A stretch of 32,971 bases of DNA. Source: an uncultured Treponema sp. Its GTDB lineage: Bacteria > Spirochaetota > Spirochaetia > Treponematales > Treponemataceae. Below the pieces are notes generated by a model. That model worked only from the letters and a program-made list of their open reading frames with translations, made no database searches and was not told the origin of the DNA. How positions within the stretch are numbered: position 1 is the stretch's first letter; each line of letters begins with the position of its first letter. The stretch is from positions 1 through 32,971 of the forward strand of contig CALFJF010000008.1 in NCBI GenBank assembly GCA_937877535.1, written 5' to 3'. Made by a program: the position numbers and the translations under genes. Below are positions 1 to 7,391 of the stretch, piece after piece.

Positions 1-100
1 ATTTCATTCCCTTTGTGAGCCAGCCTTTGCGTATATAAAATGTCTCGTGTCCGCGGAGTTTCATATAGTCAGTATACCTTTTCCTTGATTTTCTATCTAC

Positions 101-991
101 CTACAAATTTTGAAGAATCATCGGAACAAAGGAAGTGTCCAAAATTTCAAAAGCAAAACACTTTTTCCCTAAATCTTTTAATGATGCTCCGATATGATAA
201 ATGGTTTTTCTATCGATTAAAAGAAACCTATCGTGCATTTTTGATGTATAATTAACAGTAAGGTACGGATATTGTGCATTAAACTTTTGAATATCTTGTG
301 CAGTTATTTTCGTCTTTTCGTTAGTATAAATTGTTACAGTCGCTGCATTTTTCTTTTTTGTCAGTCGTTCCAACACAGACAAATCCACATAATTATCAAT
401 CAAAATGATTTCTTTCTCCGCTTGCTGAATAAATGATTCAAATTTTACATAAGCATCGAAAATCTGTCCTTGAAAAAAGATACCTTGTTTTTCTTCAATA
501 TTGTACTTATCCATTTTATCAAACAATTCATCAATTCGCTTGTCAGCTTCACTTTGGCGGACTTTTGTATCAATAAGTTGTTTTTCCATAGAATCAAGCC
601 GTTGAAAAACAGTCGCATTTGATAAAAGGAATCTTCGCATGGAGACAAAAGCGTTCATTATCTGTATACTGACATTCACTGCGGTTTCACTCCGCAGTAC
701 AGCAGAAAGCATTGCAACTCCCTGTTCCGTAAAAGCATACGGCTTTTTGCGCAACCCCATTCTATCTGAATTGGAAATCACAAATTGTGACTTCCAATTT
801 TTAAACTCTTCGTCACTCAACTGGAACCTAAACAATTCTGGAAATCTCTCTGCATTTCTGTTCACTGCCTGATTCAGAACCCGTGTTTCAACACCGTACA
901 GTTCTGCTAAGTCACGGTCAAGCATCACTTGTTGATTTCTCATAACGAGTATCTTGTTTTCAATGTTTTTTTGCATTGCTATTTCAGACAT
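101..991 (-). CDS. ORF6N-domain protein with PLD-like C-terminal part
   Basis: 296 aa. Residues ~8-100 match the ORF6N DNA-binding domain of phage and chromosomal regulators (VMLDRDLAELYGVETRVLNQ, then FRFQLSDEE and YAFTEQGVAML). A helical, probably coiled-coil stretch covers ~120-165. The last ~125 residues resemble a degenerate phospholipase-D half domain: IILIDNYVD, then MHDRFLLID, where the usual HxK(x4)D carries Arg for Lys, then HIGASLKDLG. The start has a GGGAG site 5 nt upstream. Its start lies 9 bp after the stop of the PAPS-reductase-like gene, so the two are probably co-transcribed. ORF6N proteins of this layout are common, usually of unknown function, as stand-alone genes in gut anaerobes. 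The PLD part is more likely a binding or sensor module than a hydrolase. No phage genes surround it. Confidence 0.8.
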   Translation of the reverse strand: MSEIAMQKNIENKILVMRNQQVMLDRDLAELYGVETRVLNQAVNRNAERFPELFRFQLSDEEFKNWKSQFVISNSDRMGLRKKPYAFTEQGVAMLSAVLRSETAVNVSIQIMNAFVSMRRFLLSNATVFQRLDSMEKQLIDTKVRQSEADKRIDELFDKMDKYNIEEKQGIFFQGQIFDAYVKFESFIQQAEKEIILIDNYVDLSVLERLTKKKNAATVTIYTNEKTKITAQDIQKFNAQYPYLTVNYTSKMHDRFLLIDRKTIYHIGASLKDLGKKCFAFEILDTSFVPMILQNL

Positions 992-1000
992 TATTTCTCC

Positions 1001-2719
1001 CTATCTCTTCGTCTTCAAATACTTTTCCATCATGCAGCCGCCCACAAGATATTTTTCCGTCACGCACTTTTTGCAGTGGACGCACTTTTCGGCATCGATA
1101 AAATACCCCGCGCTAGAGATGTGAATCGCGCCCGCCTTGCACACGCTCTCACATTTGAGGCACTTTCGGCAGGCGTTGAACTTGCGGATTTGGTAGCCGA
1201 TTTGCCGCTGTAAGTCCTCATGGTTCGCCACATTCATCGTCTTGACCTTTACGGCGTGCTCAAAGCCGTCCACCGTGAACGGTTGGAGCGAGATTATCGG
1301 CACATTCGTCTTGATGTCGAGAATGATGATTTCGTTCAGCAGTTTGCGCCCCAATTCACGCGAGATTTTTCCGAACGGCACGAACATTCCGACAAGCTCA
1401 TCATCAAACGGGCGGGTGAGCGCGTAGTTCTTCGCGTTGTCTTCCGCAGTGCAGTTGGTAAAGCGGATTTTCACATCGTTTGCCGCCACCAAGCCGTTCC
1501 CGCCCTGCCGCGCCTTCCACGCATCGCTGTCAACATAGACTTCTGGGTCGGGCTTTCCGATTTTCTTTGCAAAGCCGATGAGAAAATCACGCCATTTTTC
1601 GCTCCGGTCTTTCATATAGATTCGGCTCAGAAACTGCGCGCGCTGATTGTTGTTCGGGCAGCACCAGCACCCCACGCGGTCGTAGCCCAAGCGGTACGCG
1701 TCGTTAAAATCAACTTTTTCCGCAAGCAGATACAGCCAGATGTCGATGTCCTTCCAAAAGAAAATCGGCGAGGCGACCGTCTGCTTTTGGATTTTGACGG
1801 ACTCGGTGTTTTCGCTCACACGGTCGTACTTGCTCCGCGCGACGGACTCAACCTTGCGGATGCCGTAGAAGGTGAGAATCTGCTGATTTCGGTACAAGCC
1901 GTTCAGAACGCGGGTAATCGGTCCTGTCTTGAACATGGAGCAGCACCAGCGCATCATACGCGCGGGCGGTCCGATGTCCTCGCAGACTGAATAAAAATCC
2001 TGCTCGTCATTCAAAGCCGTCTCAAAAATAGCGTGCGGATGGTCGGCGCGGAAGCGTTTCACATAGTTGTAGGTCGAAGGAAATTCCAGCGTGGTATTCC
2101 CGAAGATGTGGACGAGGCTCGGATTTGAAAGAGCCTTTGTAACCACATCAGCCGTGACGGTGGAATCCTTGCCGCCCGAAAAAGAGAGCACGATGTTCTC
2201 CGTCGGAAAGCGGCTCGCGGTTTTTTTGACAAAATCGTGGGATTCAGAAATCAGAAAGTCAAGGTGCGCCTTGTTCGCCCTGATGAACTTTTCGATTGTG
2301 CCGTCAAAATATTCGTATGAGTTGCCATGTTTTTCCGCTTCAAGCAGCCGTGAAATCCTTTTTGTATCTGCATTCTTAAAGTCATCAGAAGAAAGCGCGA
2401 CCACCTCGCCGTCCACAAAATAGCGGCTGTTCTCGCACCACACAGATTTTTGCACGAATTCGTGCGGAGTTTTGCCAAGCAGTAGTTCCAAAAGTAGGCG
2501 TTCTTCAGGGAAAACAGGGCGCAAGTCCTGCGAAAGATAGGTGAGTTTCCCCTTGCAAAGCGGGCATTCATCCTTGTCCGCCTGATTTTTGTCTTTGATG
2601 ACGGGGATTTTGCAAGTCGAACACCAAAAGATTTCCGTTGGAGTCTCTTGGGAAGTCTCGTTCTTGCAGCGAGGACAGATGGATTTGCTTGTTTCGTAAT
2701 TGCAGAAGCGGCAGTACAT
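1001..2719 (-). CDS. PAPS-reductase-like protein with zinc ribbons and C-terminal 2x[4Fe-4S]
   Basis: Start chosen at the ATG at 2719 (572 aa), because the duplicated fragment at 8558-8713 has the same start. An upstream in-frame ATG at 2764 lacks support. Two zinc-ribbon units come first: CxxC with CPRC, then CSTC with CPLC. The adenine-nucleotide alpha-hydrolase/PAPS-reductase core follows, with P-loop SGGKDS at ~181-186. It has a Cys-Cys pair (RWCCS, ~259) and a CWCCP cluster (~351), spaced as in [4Fe-4S] APS reductases and DndC-like proteins. The C-terminus is a bacterial ferredoxin module, C-x2-C-x2-C-x3-C and C-x2-C-x2-C-x7-C. Related ATP-pyrophosphatase-fold proteins serve sulfate reduction, tRNA thiolation or DNA phosphorothioation; the real substrate here is unknown. 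A minus-strand -10 TATAGT lies 15 nt before the ATG and there is no good ribosome-binding site. ORF6N follows in the same operon. Confidence 0.82.
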   Translation of the reverse strand: MYCRFCNYETSKSICPRCKNETSQETPTEIFWCSTCKIPVIKDKNQADKDECPLCKGKLTYLSQDLRPVFPEERLLLELLLGKTPHEFVQKSVWCENSRYFVDGEVVALSSDDFKNADTKRISRLLEAEKHGNSYEYFDGTIEKFIRANKAHLDFLISESHDFVKKTASRFPTENIVLSFSGGKDSTVTADVVTKALSNPSLVHIFGNTTLEFPSTYNYVKRFRADHPHAIFETALNDEQDFYSVCEDIGPPARMMRWCCSMFKTGPITRVLNGLYRNQQILTFYGIRKVESVARSKYDRVSENTESVKIQKQTVASPIFFWKDIDIWLYLLAEKVDFNDAYRLGYDRVGCWCCPNNNQRAQFLSRIYMKDRSEKWRDFLIGFAKKIGKPDPEVYVDSDAWKARQGGNGLVAANDVKIRFTNCTAEDNAKNYALTRPFDDELVGMFVPFGKISRELGRKLLNEIIILDIKTNVPIISLQPFTVDGFEHAVKVKTMNVANHEDLQRQIGYQIRKFNACRKCLKCESVCKAGAIHISSAGYFIDAEKCVHCKKCVTEKYLVGGCMMEKYLKTKR

Positions 2720-2849
2720 TTTCTTACCAAAGGTACTATAGCACGAAAACCACACCATTTCCATTGCCTCGATTCCGTTTCGCCATCAAGACAAGATTAC
2801 AAAAAATCCTGATTTTTCCGCAGGAAGCGGCGCAAATTCGGAAGAAGGA

Positions 2850-2875
2850 TGTGTTACGAAGAGTACGTTTGCCCT
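2850..2875. repeat. Terminal-repeat fragment of the GTGTTAC hairpin element
   Basis: GTGTTACGAAGAGTACG followed by TTTGCC matches the outer terminal inverted repeat of the elements at 8736, 18698 and 25522 (GTGTTACAGAAAGTATG, then TTTGCAC in the 18.8-kb copy). The hairpin core is missing, so this is an end fragment. Confidence 0.5.
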
Positions 2876-2935
2876 GATTTGTCACATTGAGCGCAGATTT
2901 GTCGCATTGAGCGAGAACGCCGTCATATTGAGCGA
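2876..2935. repeat. Three 20-bp degenerate tandem units (GATTTGTC-CATTGAGCG)
   Basis: Units at 2876-2895, 2896-2915 and 2916-2935 share the core GTC(A/G)CATTGAGCG or its variant GTCATATTGAGCG. The last unit runs into a larger palindromic repeat. Together with the 2850 fragment, the 2921-2978 repeat and the hsdS fragment at 2989, this accounts for the gene-free stretch 2720-3029. Confidence 0.6.
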
Positions 2936-2978
2936 TGAGCAAAATGTCCACAGATTCTTCGCGTTGCTCAGAATGACG
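2921..2978. repeat. Palindromic intergenic repeat (CGTCAT..TGAGCG / CGTTGCTCAGAATGACG)
   Basis: The left end CGTCATATTGAGCG and right end CGCGTTGCTCAGAATGACG are imperfect inverted repeats. The right half, 2952-2984, matches 7736-7768 in the same orientation with two or three differences, making a ~33-bp direct repeat that brackets the hsdS/DUF1016/vapBC area. This type of short palindromic repeat occurs widely in bacterial genomes; function unknown. Confidence 0.7.
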
Positions 2979-2988
2979 TGCCAGCACA

Positions 2989-3028
2989 CATAAGGAGCGG
3001 CAACAGGCGGTCGCGCAGGGCGGTGAGT
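2989..3028 (-). pseudogene. hsdS: Fragment of an hsdS 3' end
   Basis: On the minus strand these 40 bases encode LTALRDRLLPLLM. They match the intact hsdS tail at 3748-3787 with about three or four differences. The fragment starts one base after the stop codon of the PIN toxin gene. A toxin-antitoxin pair therefore sits between two pieces of hsdS tail. Confidence 0.65.
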
Positions 3029-3029
3029 T

Positions 3030-3392
3030 TTACACGGCATTCAGGCGGCTTGCAAGTTTTCTGTCAAATGTAAAAACCTCTTCGCCAAGAATCTGCTTTC
3101 GCGCAAGCAGAATACAGTCCACAAAGTCGAACTTTGTTTGAGAATAATTATAGAGCGCAGTTTTTACAACATCCGTATTGTCAAATTCCACTTCATCTGT
3201 AATCGGTGAAACAATCTCATGTATCTTTTCACGCGGCACGGAATAGAGTTTCACAAGCACATAAACGACTTCAGCGATGATTTCAGGATAAGACTTTGCG
3301 CCGTTTCCTATAACTTGGGCGGCGGTTTCAGCCTGCTCGGGAATGTCATTGAGCAGATAGCGAAGAATCACATTGGTGTCGATTGCCGTCAT
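3030..3392 (-). CDS. vapC: PIN-domain toxin, VapC type
   Basis: 120 aa, the usual VapC length. The PIN-fold acidic residues are visible: Asp5 in AIDTNVILRYLL, Glu41 in AEVVYVL, Asp89/Asp92 in KFDFVDCILLA, and Asp110 in TFDRKL. Family members are Mg-dependent endoribonucleases, often cutting tRNA or rRNA, and are held inactive by a cognate antitoxin. The start overlaps the stop of the upstream small gene (TAATG), the typical antitoxin-first, translationally coupled arrangement. The stop falls one base from an hsdS tail fragment, suggesting a cassette boundary. The RNA target cannot be told from sequence. Confidence 0.85.
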   Translation of the reverse strand: MTAIDTNVILRYLLNDIPEQAETAAQVIGNGAKSYPEIIAEVVYVLVKLYSVPREKIHEIVSPITDEVEFDNTDVVKTALYNYSQTKFDFVDCILLARKQILGEEVFTFDRKLASRLNAV

Positions 3393-3607
3393 TATTCCGC
3401 TCCCGAAAACGCCATTGAAGCAACGGCTGCCTCCTGCTCAATCAGCGCAGGATTTGCGTACCGGGAGGCGATTCCCCTGCAAGATTTTTTTTCTGCCGCA
3501 GGTTTTTCTTCGTCCACAACGATAATCGCCGGCTGCTGATTTTTGAACAGCCTCTTTTCAAGCGGAACGAACGCGTGTCCGTCATAATACGCCTTTACAG
3601 CAACCAT
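3392..3607 (-). CDS. Probable antitoxin of the PIN toxin
   Basis: 71 aa, starting with VAVKAYYDGHAFVPLEKRLF and then QQPAIIVVDEE. This N-terminus is typical of small antitoxin-like proteins found immediately before PIN toxins. The strand-rich first half would form the DNA-binding or dimer part. The second half, ending in ALIEQEAAVASMAFSGAE, would be the toxin-binding tail. A GGAGG site lies 6 nt before the ATG, and a TATAAT-like -10 lies about 30 bases further upstream (near 3637-3642), suiting an autoregulated TA promoter. The exact antitoxin family was not identified; the assignment rests on size, order and the 1-base overlap. Confidence 0.72.
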   Translation of the reverse strand: MVAVKAYYDGHAFVPLEKRLFKNQQPAIIVVDEEKPAAEKKSCRGIASRYANPALIEQEAAVASMAFSGAE

Positions 3608-3660
3608 TTTAAGCCTCCGTGCGATGTTTGCTTTATTATATCATATTCCGCGGAAAAATG

Positions 3661-3690
3661 CACTATTTCACCTCCACCTGCCCGTTCATG
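3661..3690 (-). pseudogene. hsdS: Second hsdS tail (MNGQVEVK-stop)
   Basis: Downstream of the intact hsdS stop, the minus strand reads ATGAACGGGCAGGTGGAGG and on to a stop, encoding MNGQVEVK. ATGAACGGGCAGGT is repeated exactly inside hsdS (3737-3750), where the reading continues into an unrelated tail, SVSTNNVREFS. The usual HsdS ending was displaced about 61 bp downstream by a duplication or replacement. Confidence 0.6.
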
Positions 3691-3698
3691 TCGTTCGC

Positions 3699-4970
3699 TT
3701 ACGAGAACTCGCGCACATTATTTGTACTAACGGAAACCTGCCCGTTCATAAGCAGCGGCAACAGGCGGTCACGCAGGGCGGTGAGTTCTTGGATTTCTTT
3801 GGAAATTGAAAGTTGATAATTGAAAATCGGAAGTGTTTTCTCGTTGAAAGCGGAAATCACTTCTTTCGCTGGAATAAGGATGGGCAAATTGTATAATTCA
3901 TCTTTTGTTATTGAACCAAAAGTAGTTCCTGCCTCATTTTTATTTGCAAATGTGTGTCTAAAATAATCTAGTGTATAATATAAATGTGTGATAGAACCAA
4001 TTTTTGAATTCATCGCTGATAAACCGCGTCCAATGCAACACTCTGAATTTGCGATATTCATTGCACCGACAGGTGCACGAACGCTCATTAAAATATCTCC
4101 TGTTTTCGCAAAACGAGTCGGTGCAGTTGTATACATTCTAACTGTCGGGAATTTAATTCCGAAATCTGTACTCCCTTGATAAAAGATAGTTCCGATTCCG
4201 TCTTCATTATAAGATGAGCCTTCGGGAGATTGTCCCATTGTAATATTTGCTATGTCGGATAAAGTCCCCACTTCCCAGCCCGCAGGAATCTCGCGCTTCA
4301 AAACCTCGTTCCACGCCATCTTGCCGCCGGAGGACTTGTACGGCTTGCCGTCCGCAGTCGGAAAGTCAAACTGCACGAAGTAGTAATCGTACAGTTGCTT
4401 TGAAAGCTCCTCTAAATTCCTGTTTATCTCGCGATTAAGCGCAATTTTGCGGTCTATGTTTGAAAGCAACGCTCCAATCTTTTTCTGTGTGGGCAAATTT
4501 GGTGCTAAAATTGGAATATCATATAGTGTCTGCAAAGAAAGAGTGTAGCGCATTCCACTTCCAGTTGCGTTTAGTTCAAAATATTTCTGGATAAAAGAGG
4601 TGTGCATAAACGCATTTAAATATTCGCCAGTAACGATGTTTTCATCTGGTGTTGCAAGTGCTGTATGATAACCCAACACAACATCATCAAAAGTTTCAGC
4701 AATATAGGTTGGAAGTCCTATGTCATCTCTAGTTTCGCTGTCTTTTGTAAATGCTACTTGCCCTTTTTTTAATGAGAACTTTGAAATTTCTTCATCGGAT
4801 GCGGTGGCGTCCATAAAATTTGCATAGTTATCTTTTGTTATTGCCCAATTGTGATAAACATCTACGAAATTACAAAGTTTTACCATTTTTTGGTTAGGCT
4901 TTGTTTTTTTATCTACATTACTTACGAGAATCTTTGCAATCTCGCCCAATTTATATTTTTTCATTTCCAT
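3699..4970 (-). CDS. hsdS: Type I restriction-modification specificity subunit
   Basis: 423 aa from the ATG at 4970, which has GGAGG 7 nt upstream; a longer in-frame start at 4997 would place that site inside the gene. It has two target-recognition halves (about 1-150 and 225-370). Each ends in a conserved helical spacer: LPTQKKIGALLSNIDRKIAL with NREINRNLEELSKQLYDYYF, and ISKEIQELTALRDRLLPLL. HsdS gives a type I enzyme its bipartite DNA target and must dock with HsdM to act. No hsdM is in the window and hsdR survives only as a stub, so HsdS either works with a distant HsdM or is orphaned. Both gene ends are duplicated nearby, the pattern left by hsdS recombination. Two DUF1016 genes lie immediately upstream. 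Confidence 0.9.
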   Translation of the reverse strand: MEMKKYKLGEIAKILVSNVDKKTKPNQKMVKLCNFVDVYHNWAITKDNYANFMDATASDEEISKFSLKKGQVAFTKDSETRDDIGLPTYIAETFDDVVLGYHTALATPDENIVTGEYLNAFMHTSFIQKYFELNATGSGMRYTLSLQTLYDIPILAPNLPTQKKIGALLSNIDRKIALNREINRNLEELSKQLYDYYFVQFDFPTADGKPYKSSGGKMAWNEVLKREIPAGWEVGTLSDIANITMGQSPEGSSYNEDGIGTIFYQGSTDFGIKFPTVRMYTTAPTRFAKTGDILMSVRAPVGAMNIANSECCIGRGLSAMNSKIGSITHLYYTLDYFRHTFANKNEAGTTFGSITKDELYNLPILIPAKEVISAFNEKTLPIFNYQLSISKEIQELTALRDRLLPLLMNGQVSVSTNNVREFS

Positions 4971-5010
4971 TTTCTGGCCTCCGTTTTCAATTTCCAATTT
5001 GCTCCACGCC
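4971..5010 (-). promoter_or_regulatory. Shared translation leader of hsdS
   Basis: On the minus strand, TTGGAAATTGAAAACGGAGG then CCAGAAA precedes the hsdS ATG. Near-identical leaders precede the hsdS stub (5076-5098) and the DUF1016 gene starting at 6109 (6110-6145). All contain GGAGGCCAGAAA and are followed by ATGGA. Confidence 0.65.
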
Positions 5011-5075
5011 TACAGCAATTCCTTTAGTTTATTTATGTCGCAAATCTCGCCCAATTTATATTTTTTCATTTCCAT
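5010..5075 (-). pseudogene. hsdS: hsdS 5' stub (21 codons)
   Basis: The minus strand from the ATG at 5075 encodes MEMKKYKLGEI, identical to the start of the intact hsdS. It then runs CDINKLKELL to a TAG. The stretch at 5043-5096 matches 4939-4990 almost exactly, ribosome-binding site included. Either a second hsdS was deleted here, or its start was fused to the last codons of another lost gene. It could still be translated as a 21-residue peptide. Confidence 0.6.
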
Positions 5076-5092
5076 TTTTCTGGCCTCCGTTT

Positions 5093-6109
5093 TCAATTCA
5101 CTTCTTTTTTCATTTCTTCAAGAACTAGCGTCTGTAATTCTTTCTTAGGGACTATCAGCTCATAGTCAGAAACTGCGATAGGTTTGTTTACATCTTGTAA
5201 TGCAATTTCCACATCAAGATGGTCTTTTTCTGCACAGAGGATTATGCCGATAGACTGATTTTCGCCATTTTCCTTTTCAAGCTTGTCAAGAAGTGACAGG
5301 TACATATTCATTTTTCCAACATATTCGCTTTTAAATGAACCGATTTTTAAATCAATCGCCACAAGGCATTTGAGTTTGCGATTGAAAAACAGCATATCAA
5401 CAAAGTATTCTTTATCATTGTATTCAAGCCGATGTTGATTGCCGATAAAGGAAAATCCTGTACCAAGTTCAAGCATAAACACTTTGATTTTTTCTACAAG
5501 GCGTTTTTCCAGTTCGGCAAGCGGTTCTGTTGCGCCCAAAAAGCCCAGATTATACGAGTCTTTCAGTATTTCATTTGCTTGTTCCGCCTGTATTGCAGGC
5601 AATATGCTTGTAAAATTGTTGTCACGAAACTCATTTTTATGTATTTCGTACATATTCATTTTTACGGCATTTAAGAGCAGGTCTTTGTTCCAATTTTTAT
5701 GTATCGTTTCTGTTGCGTAGTAAAAAACTTCGTCGTCAGAAAGATTCTTTTCCAAAAGAAGGACATTCTTTCTCCATGACAAAACTGCAACGCACCGTTG
5801 CACTTTTATATCACTTTTGCAATACCGCTCATAAAATTGCTTCATATACCATAAATTGCGAGGAGAAAGCCCCATATCGGGAAAATGTTCTTTTAAGTCC
5901 ACAGAAAGCCGCTTTATCGTGCCGCTTCCATATCCGCCCTCAATTTTTCTATCGTGCAGAAGCATCCCCAAATTCCAGTAGGTTGTATTTGAGGCTGTGT
6001 TTATTTGAAGAGCCAACGCATTTCGTGCAGAATGTATCTGATTTATCGCGGTGTGCAGCAAATCCGAGTATTCATTTTCTGTGAGAGCAATTTCATTTTT
6101 TGACTCCAT
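5093..6109 (-). CDS. DUF1016 (YhcG-type) PD-(D/E)XK nuclease
   Basis: 338 aa. Residues ~10-150 are the DUF1016 N-terminal helical domain (YWNLGMLLHDRKIEGGYGSG, then FPDMGLSPRNLWYMKQFY, then VLSWRKNVLLLEK). Residues ~170-330 form a PD-(D/E)XK nuclease fold with LGFLG, GTGFSFIGNQHRL, Asp238 in YFVDMLFFN, and Asp253-x-Lys255 in VAIDLKIG. The second acidic residue is Asp rather than the usual Glu, which the fold tolerates. YhcG proteins are common next to type I restriction and other defence genes, where they are presumed to act on DNA. The start carries the same GGAGGCCAGAAA leader as hsdS, and the stop overlaps the leader of the hsdS stub. This is a different subfamily from the second copy upstream, not a recent duplicate. 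Confidence 0.87.
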   Translation of the reverse strand: MESKNEIALTENEYSDLLHTAINQIHSARNALALQINTASNTTYWNLGMLLHDRKIEGGYGSGTIKRLSVDLKEHFPDMGLSPRNLWYMKQFYERYCKSDIKVQRCVAVLSWRKNVLLLEKNLSDDEVFYYATETIHKNWNKDLLLNAVKMNMYEIHKNEFRDNNFTSILPAIQAEQANEILKDSYNLGFLGATEPLAELEKRLVEKIKVFMLELGTGFSFIGNQHRLEYNDKEYFVDMLFFNRKLKCLVAIDLKIGSFKSEYVGKMNMYLSLLDKLEKENGENQSIGIILCAEKDHLDVEIALQDVNKPIAVSDYELIVPKKELQTLVLEEMKKEVN

Positions 6110-6283
6110 TTTTCTGGCCTCCGTTTTTAGTTTTCAACTTCCAAATGTCCGTGTGGCAATTTTTTAAGCCTTGACAGCACCACGATTTAGCATTTTAGTT
6201 ATAGTTAAACCACTGAAAAAGCGAATGCTTTGTAGGTGGTGTTTTTGTTTTAAAATTATCGCAAAAATGGTATTCTTTCGGTT

Positions 6284-7339
6284 TCACCGTTCTTCTTTTC
6301 TCTCTTTTGCAAGTTGTTTTGCTTCCTCAATTTCCTTTACAAGCTGCTCGGAGGTCGGAAGGTACAACTGGTATTCGCTTGCGAGAATCGTCTTGTTGTC
6401 TTCGGGCAACGCCATTTTTACGGCGGTATCGTTTTTGCTGGAGCAAAGCAGGATGCCGATTGTTTTGTTTTCGTCGGGAAGTTTTTCTGTGCGGTCGTAA
6501 TAGTTCACGTACATCTGAAACTGCCCCAAGTCCTGATGGGTGAGTTTTCCCGTTTTTAGCTCGATGAGCACAAAGCACCTCAAAAGGCGGTTGTAAAACA
6601 CAAGGTCGATGAAAAATTCGTCGTCCTCCAAAAGAATGCGTTTCTGGCGGGCAACGAACGAGAAGCCTTTGCCCATTTCAAGCAAAAAGTCGGCTATGTG
6701 CGAGATGATTTCGCCTTCCAAATCCTTTTCGTAATAGGAGGGCTTTTTCTCCAACCCTAAAAATTCAAGCACCATCGGGTCTTTTATGATTTCCTGCGGC
6801 GTTTCTGGAATACGCTCCTTTCGTGCCACGGCAAGCACGGATTCTTTGTCGTTGCTCAGAAGCAGCCGCTCATACAACTGGCTGTTTATCTGCCGCTCCG
6901 TTTCGCGCGCTGTCCATGCGTTGTTCACAGATTCAAGCTCGTAATACTCGCGCTTGTCGGGGTCGGAAATCTGAATGAGTGAGCGGTACTGGCTCCAATT
7001 TAATTGGGAACGCAGTGTGTTCCCAATTGGGTAAAGCCTGTAGAATTGTCGGCAAAACTTCAACTGTCGCTCGGAAAATCCGCTTCCGTATTCGGCTTCC
7101 AGGTTCAAGGCAAGATTTTTTATGAGATACGCACCGTAATCGGCTCGGTCTTTTCCCTGCTGCTCTTCCTCAAAAATGCGTCTGCCCAAATTCCAGTACA
7201 TCTGCACGCGGCAAAAATCCACGCTTCTGACGGCATTGCTTCGCGCATTTTCGATTATGTTCCGAGCGTCATTTAAAATGCTGTCCGTTTTTGTATATGC
7301 AATTTGGCCCGTTGTTGTTAGTGATTTTTCTGCTTCCAT
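6284..7339 (-). CDS. Second DUF1016 (YhcG-type) PD-(D/E)XK nuclease
   Basis: 351 aa from the ATG at 7339. The GGAGG at 7346-7350 is 6 nt from this ATG but would touch the alternative ATG at 7345. The N-terminal DUF1016 domain includes MYWNLGRRIFEEEQQGK, then YGSGFSERQLKFCRQFY, then LNWSQYRSLIQI. The nuclease half has LEFLGLEK, GKGFSFVARQKRI, Asp245 in FFIDLVFYN, and Glu260-x-Lys262 in VLIELKTGKL, a complete active site. It belongs to the better-known YhcG branch and differs clearly from the neighbour at 5093-6109. About 175 bp of non-coding sequence separate the two. It is the first intact gene after the hsdR stub and probably belonged to the same restriction locus. Confidence 0.9.
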   Translation of the reverse strand: MEAEKSLTTTGQIAYTKTDSILNDARNIIENARSNAVRSVDFCRVQMYWNLGRRIFEEEQQGKDRADYGAYLIKNLALNLEAEYGSGFSERQLKFCRQFYRLYPIGNTLRSQLNWSQYRSLIQISDPDKREYYELESVNNAWTARETERQINSQLYERLLLSNDKESVLAVARKERIPETPQEIIKDPMVLEFLGLEKKPSYYEKDLEGEIISHIADFLLEMGKGFSFVARQKRILLEDDEFFIDLVFYNRLLRCFVLIELKTGKLTHQDLGQFQMYVNYYDRTEKLPDENKTIGILLCSSKNDTAVKMALPEDNKTILASEYQLYLPTSEQLVKEIEEAKQLAKERKEER

Positions 7340-7391
7340 AATCATCCTCCGGCCTTAAAATTACTTCACTTCCTCATGGAATTCCAGCGCG

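Noticed and set aside
101..991. Prophage remnant based on the ORF6N domain
   Set aside because: No integrase, capsid, tail or lysis genes are in the window, and ORF6N proteins are common as stand-alone chromosomal genes.
1220..1990. 256-aa plus-strand open frame
   Set aside because: It is antisense to the well-supported PAPS-reductase-like gene. It is rich in Arg/His/Val as expected of a shadow frame and has no ribosome-binding site or family motif.
2876..2935. Possible CRISPR-like array
   Set aside because: The 20-bp units are contiguous, with no spacers, and there are no cas genes.
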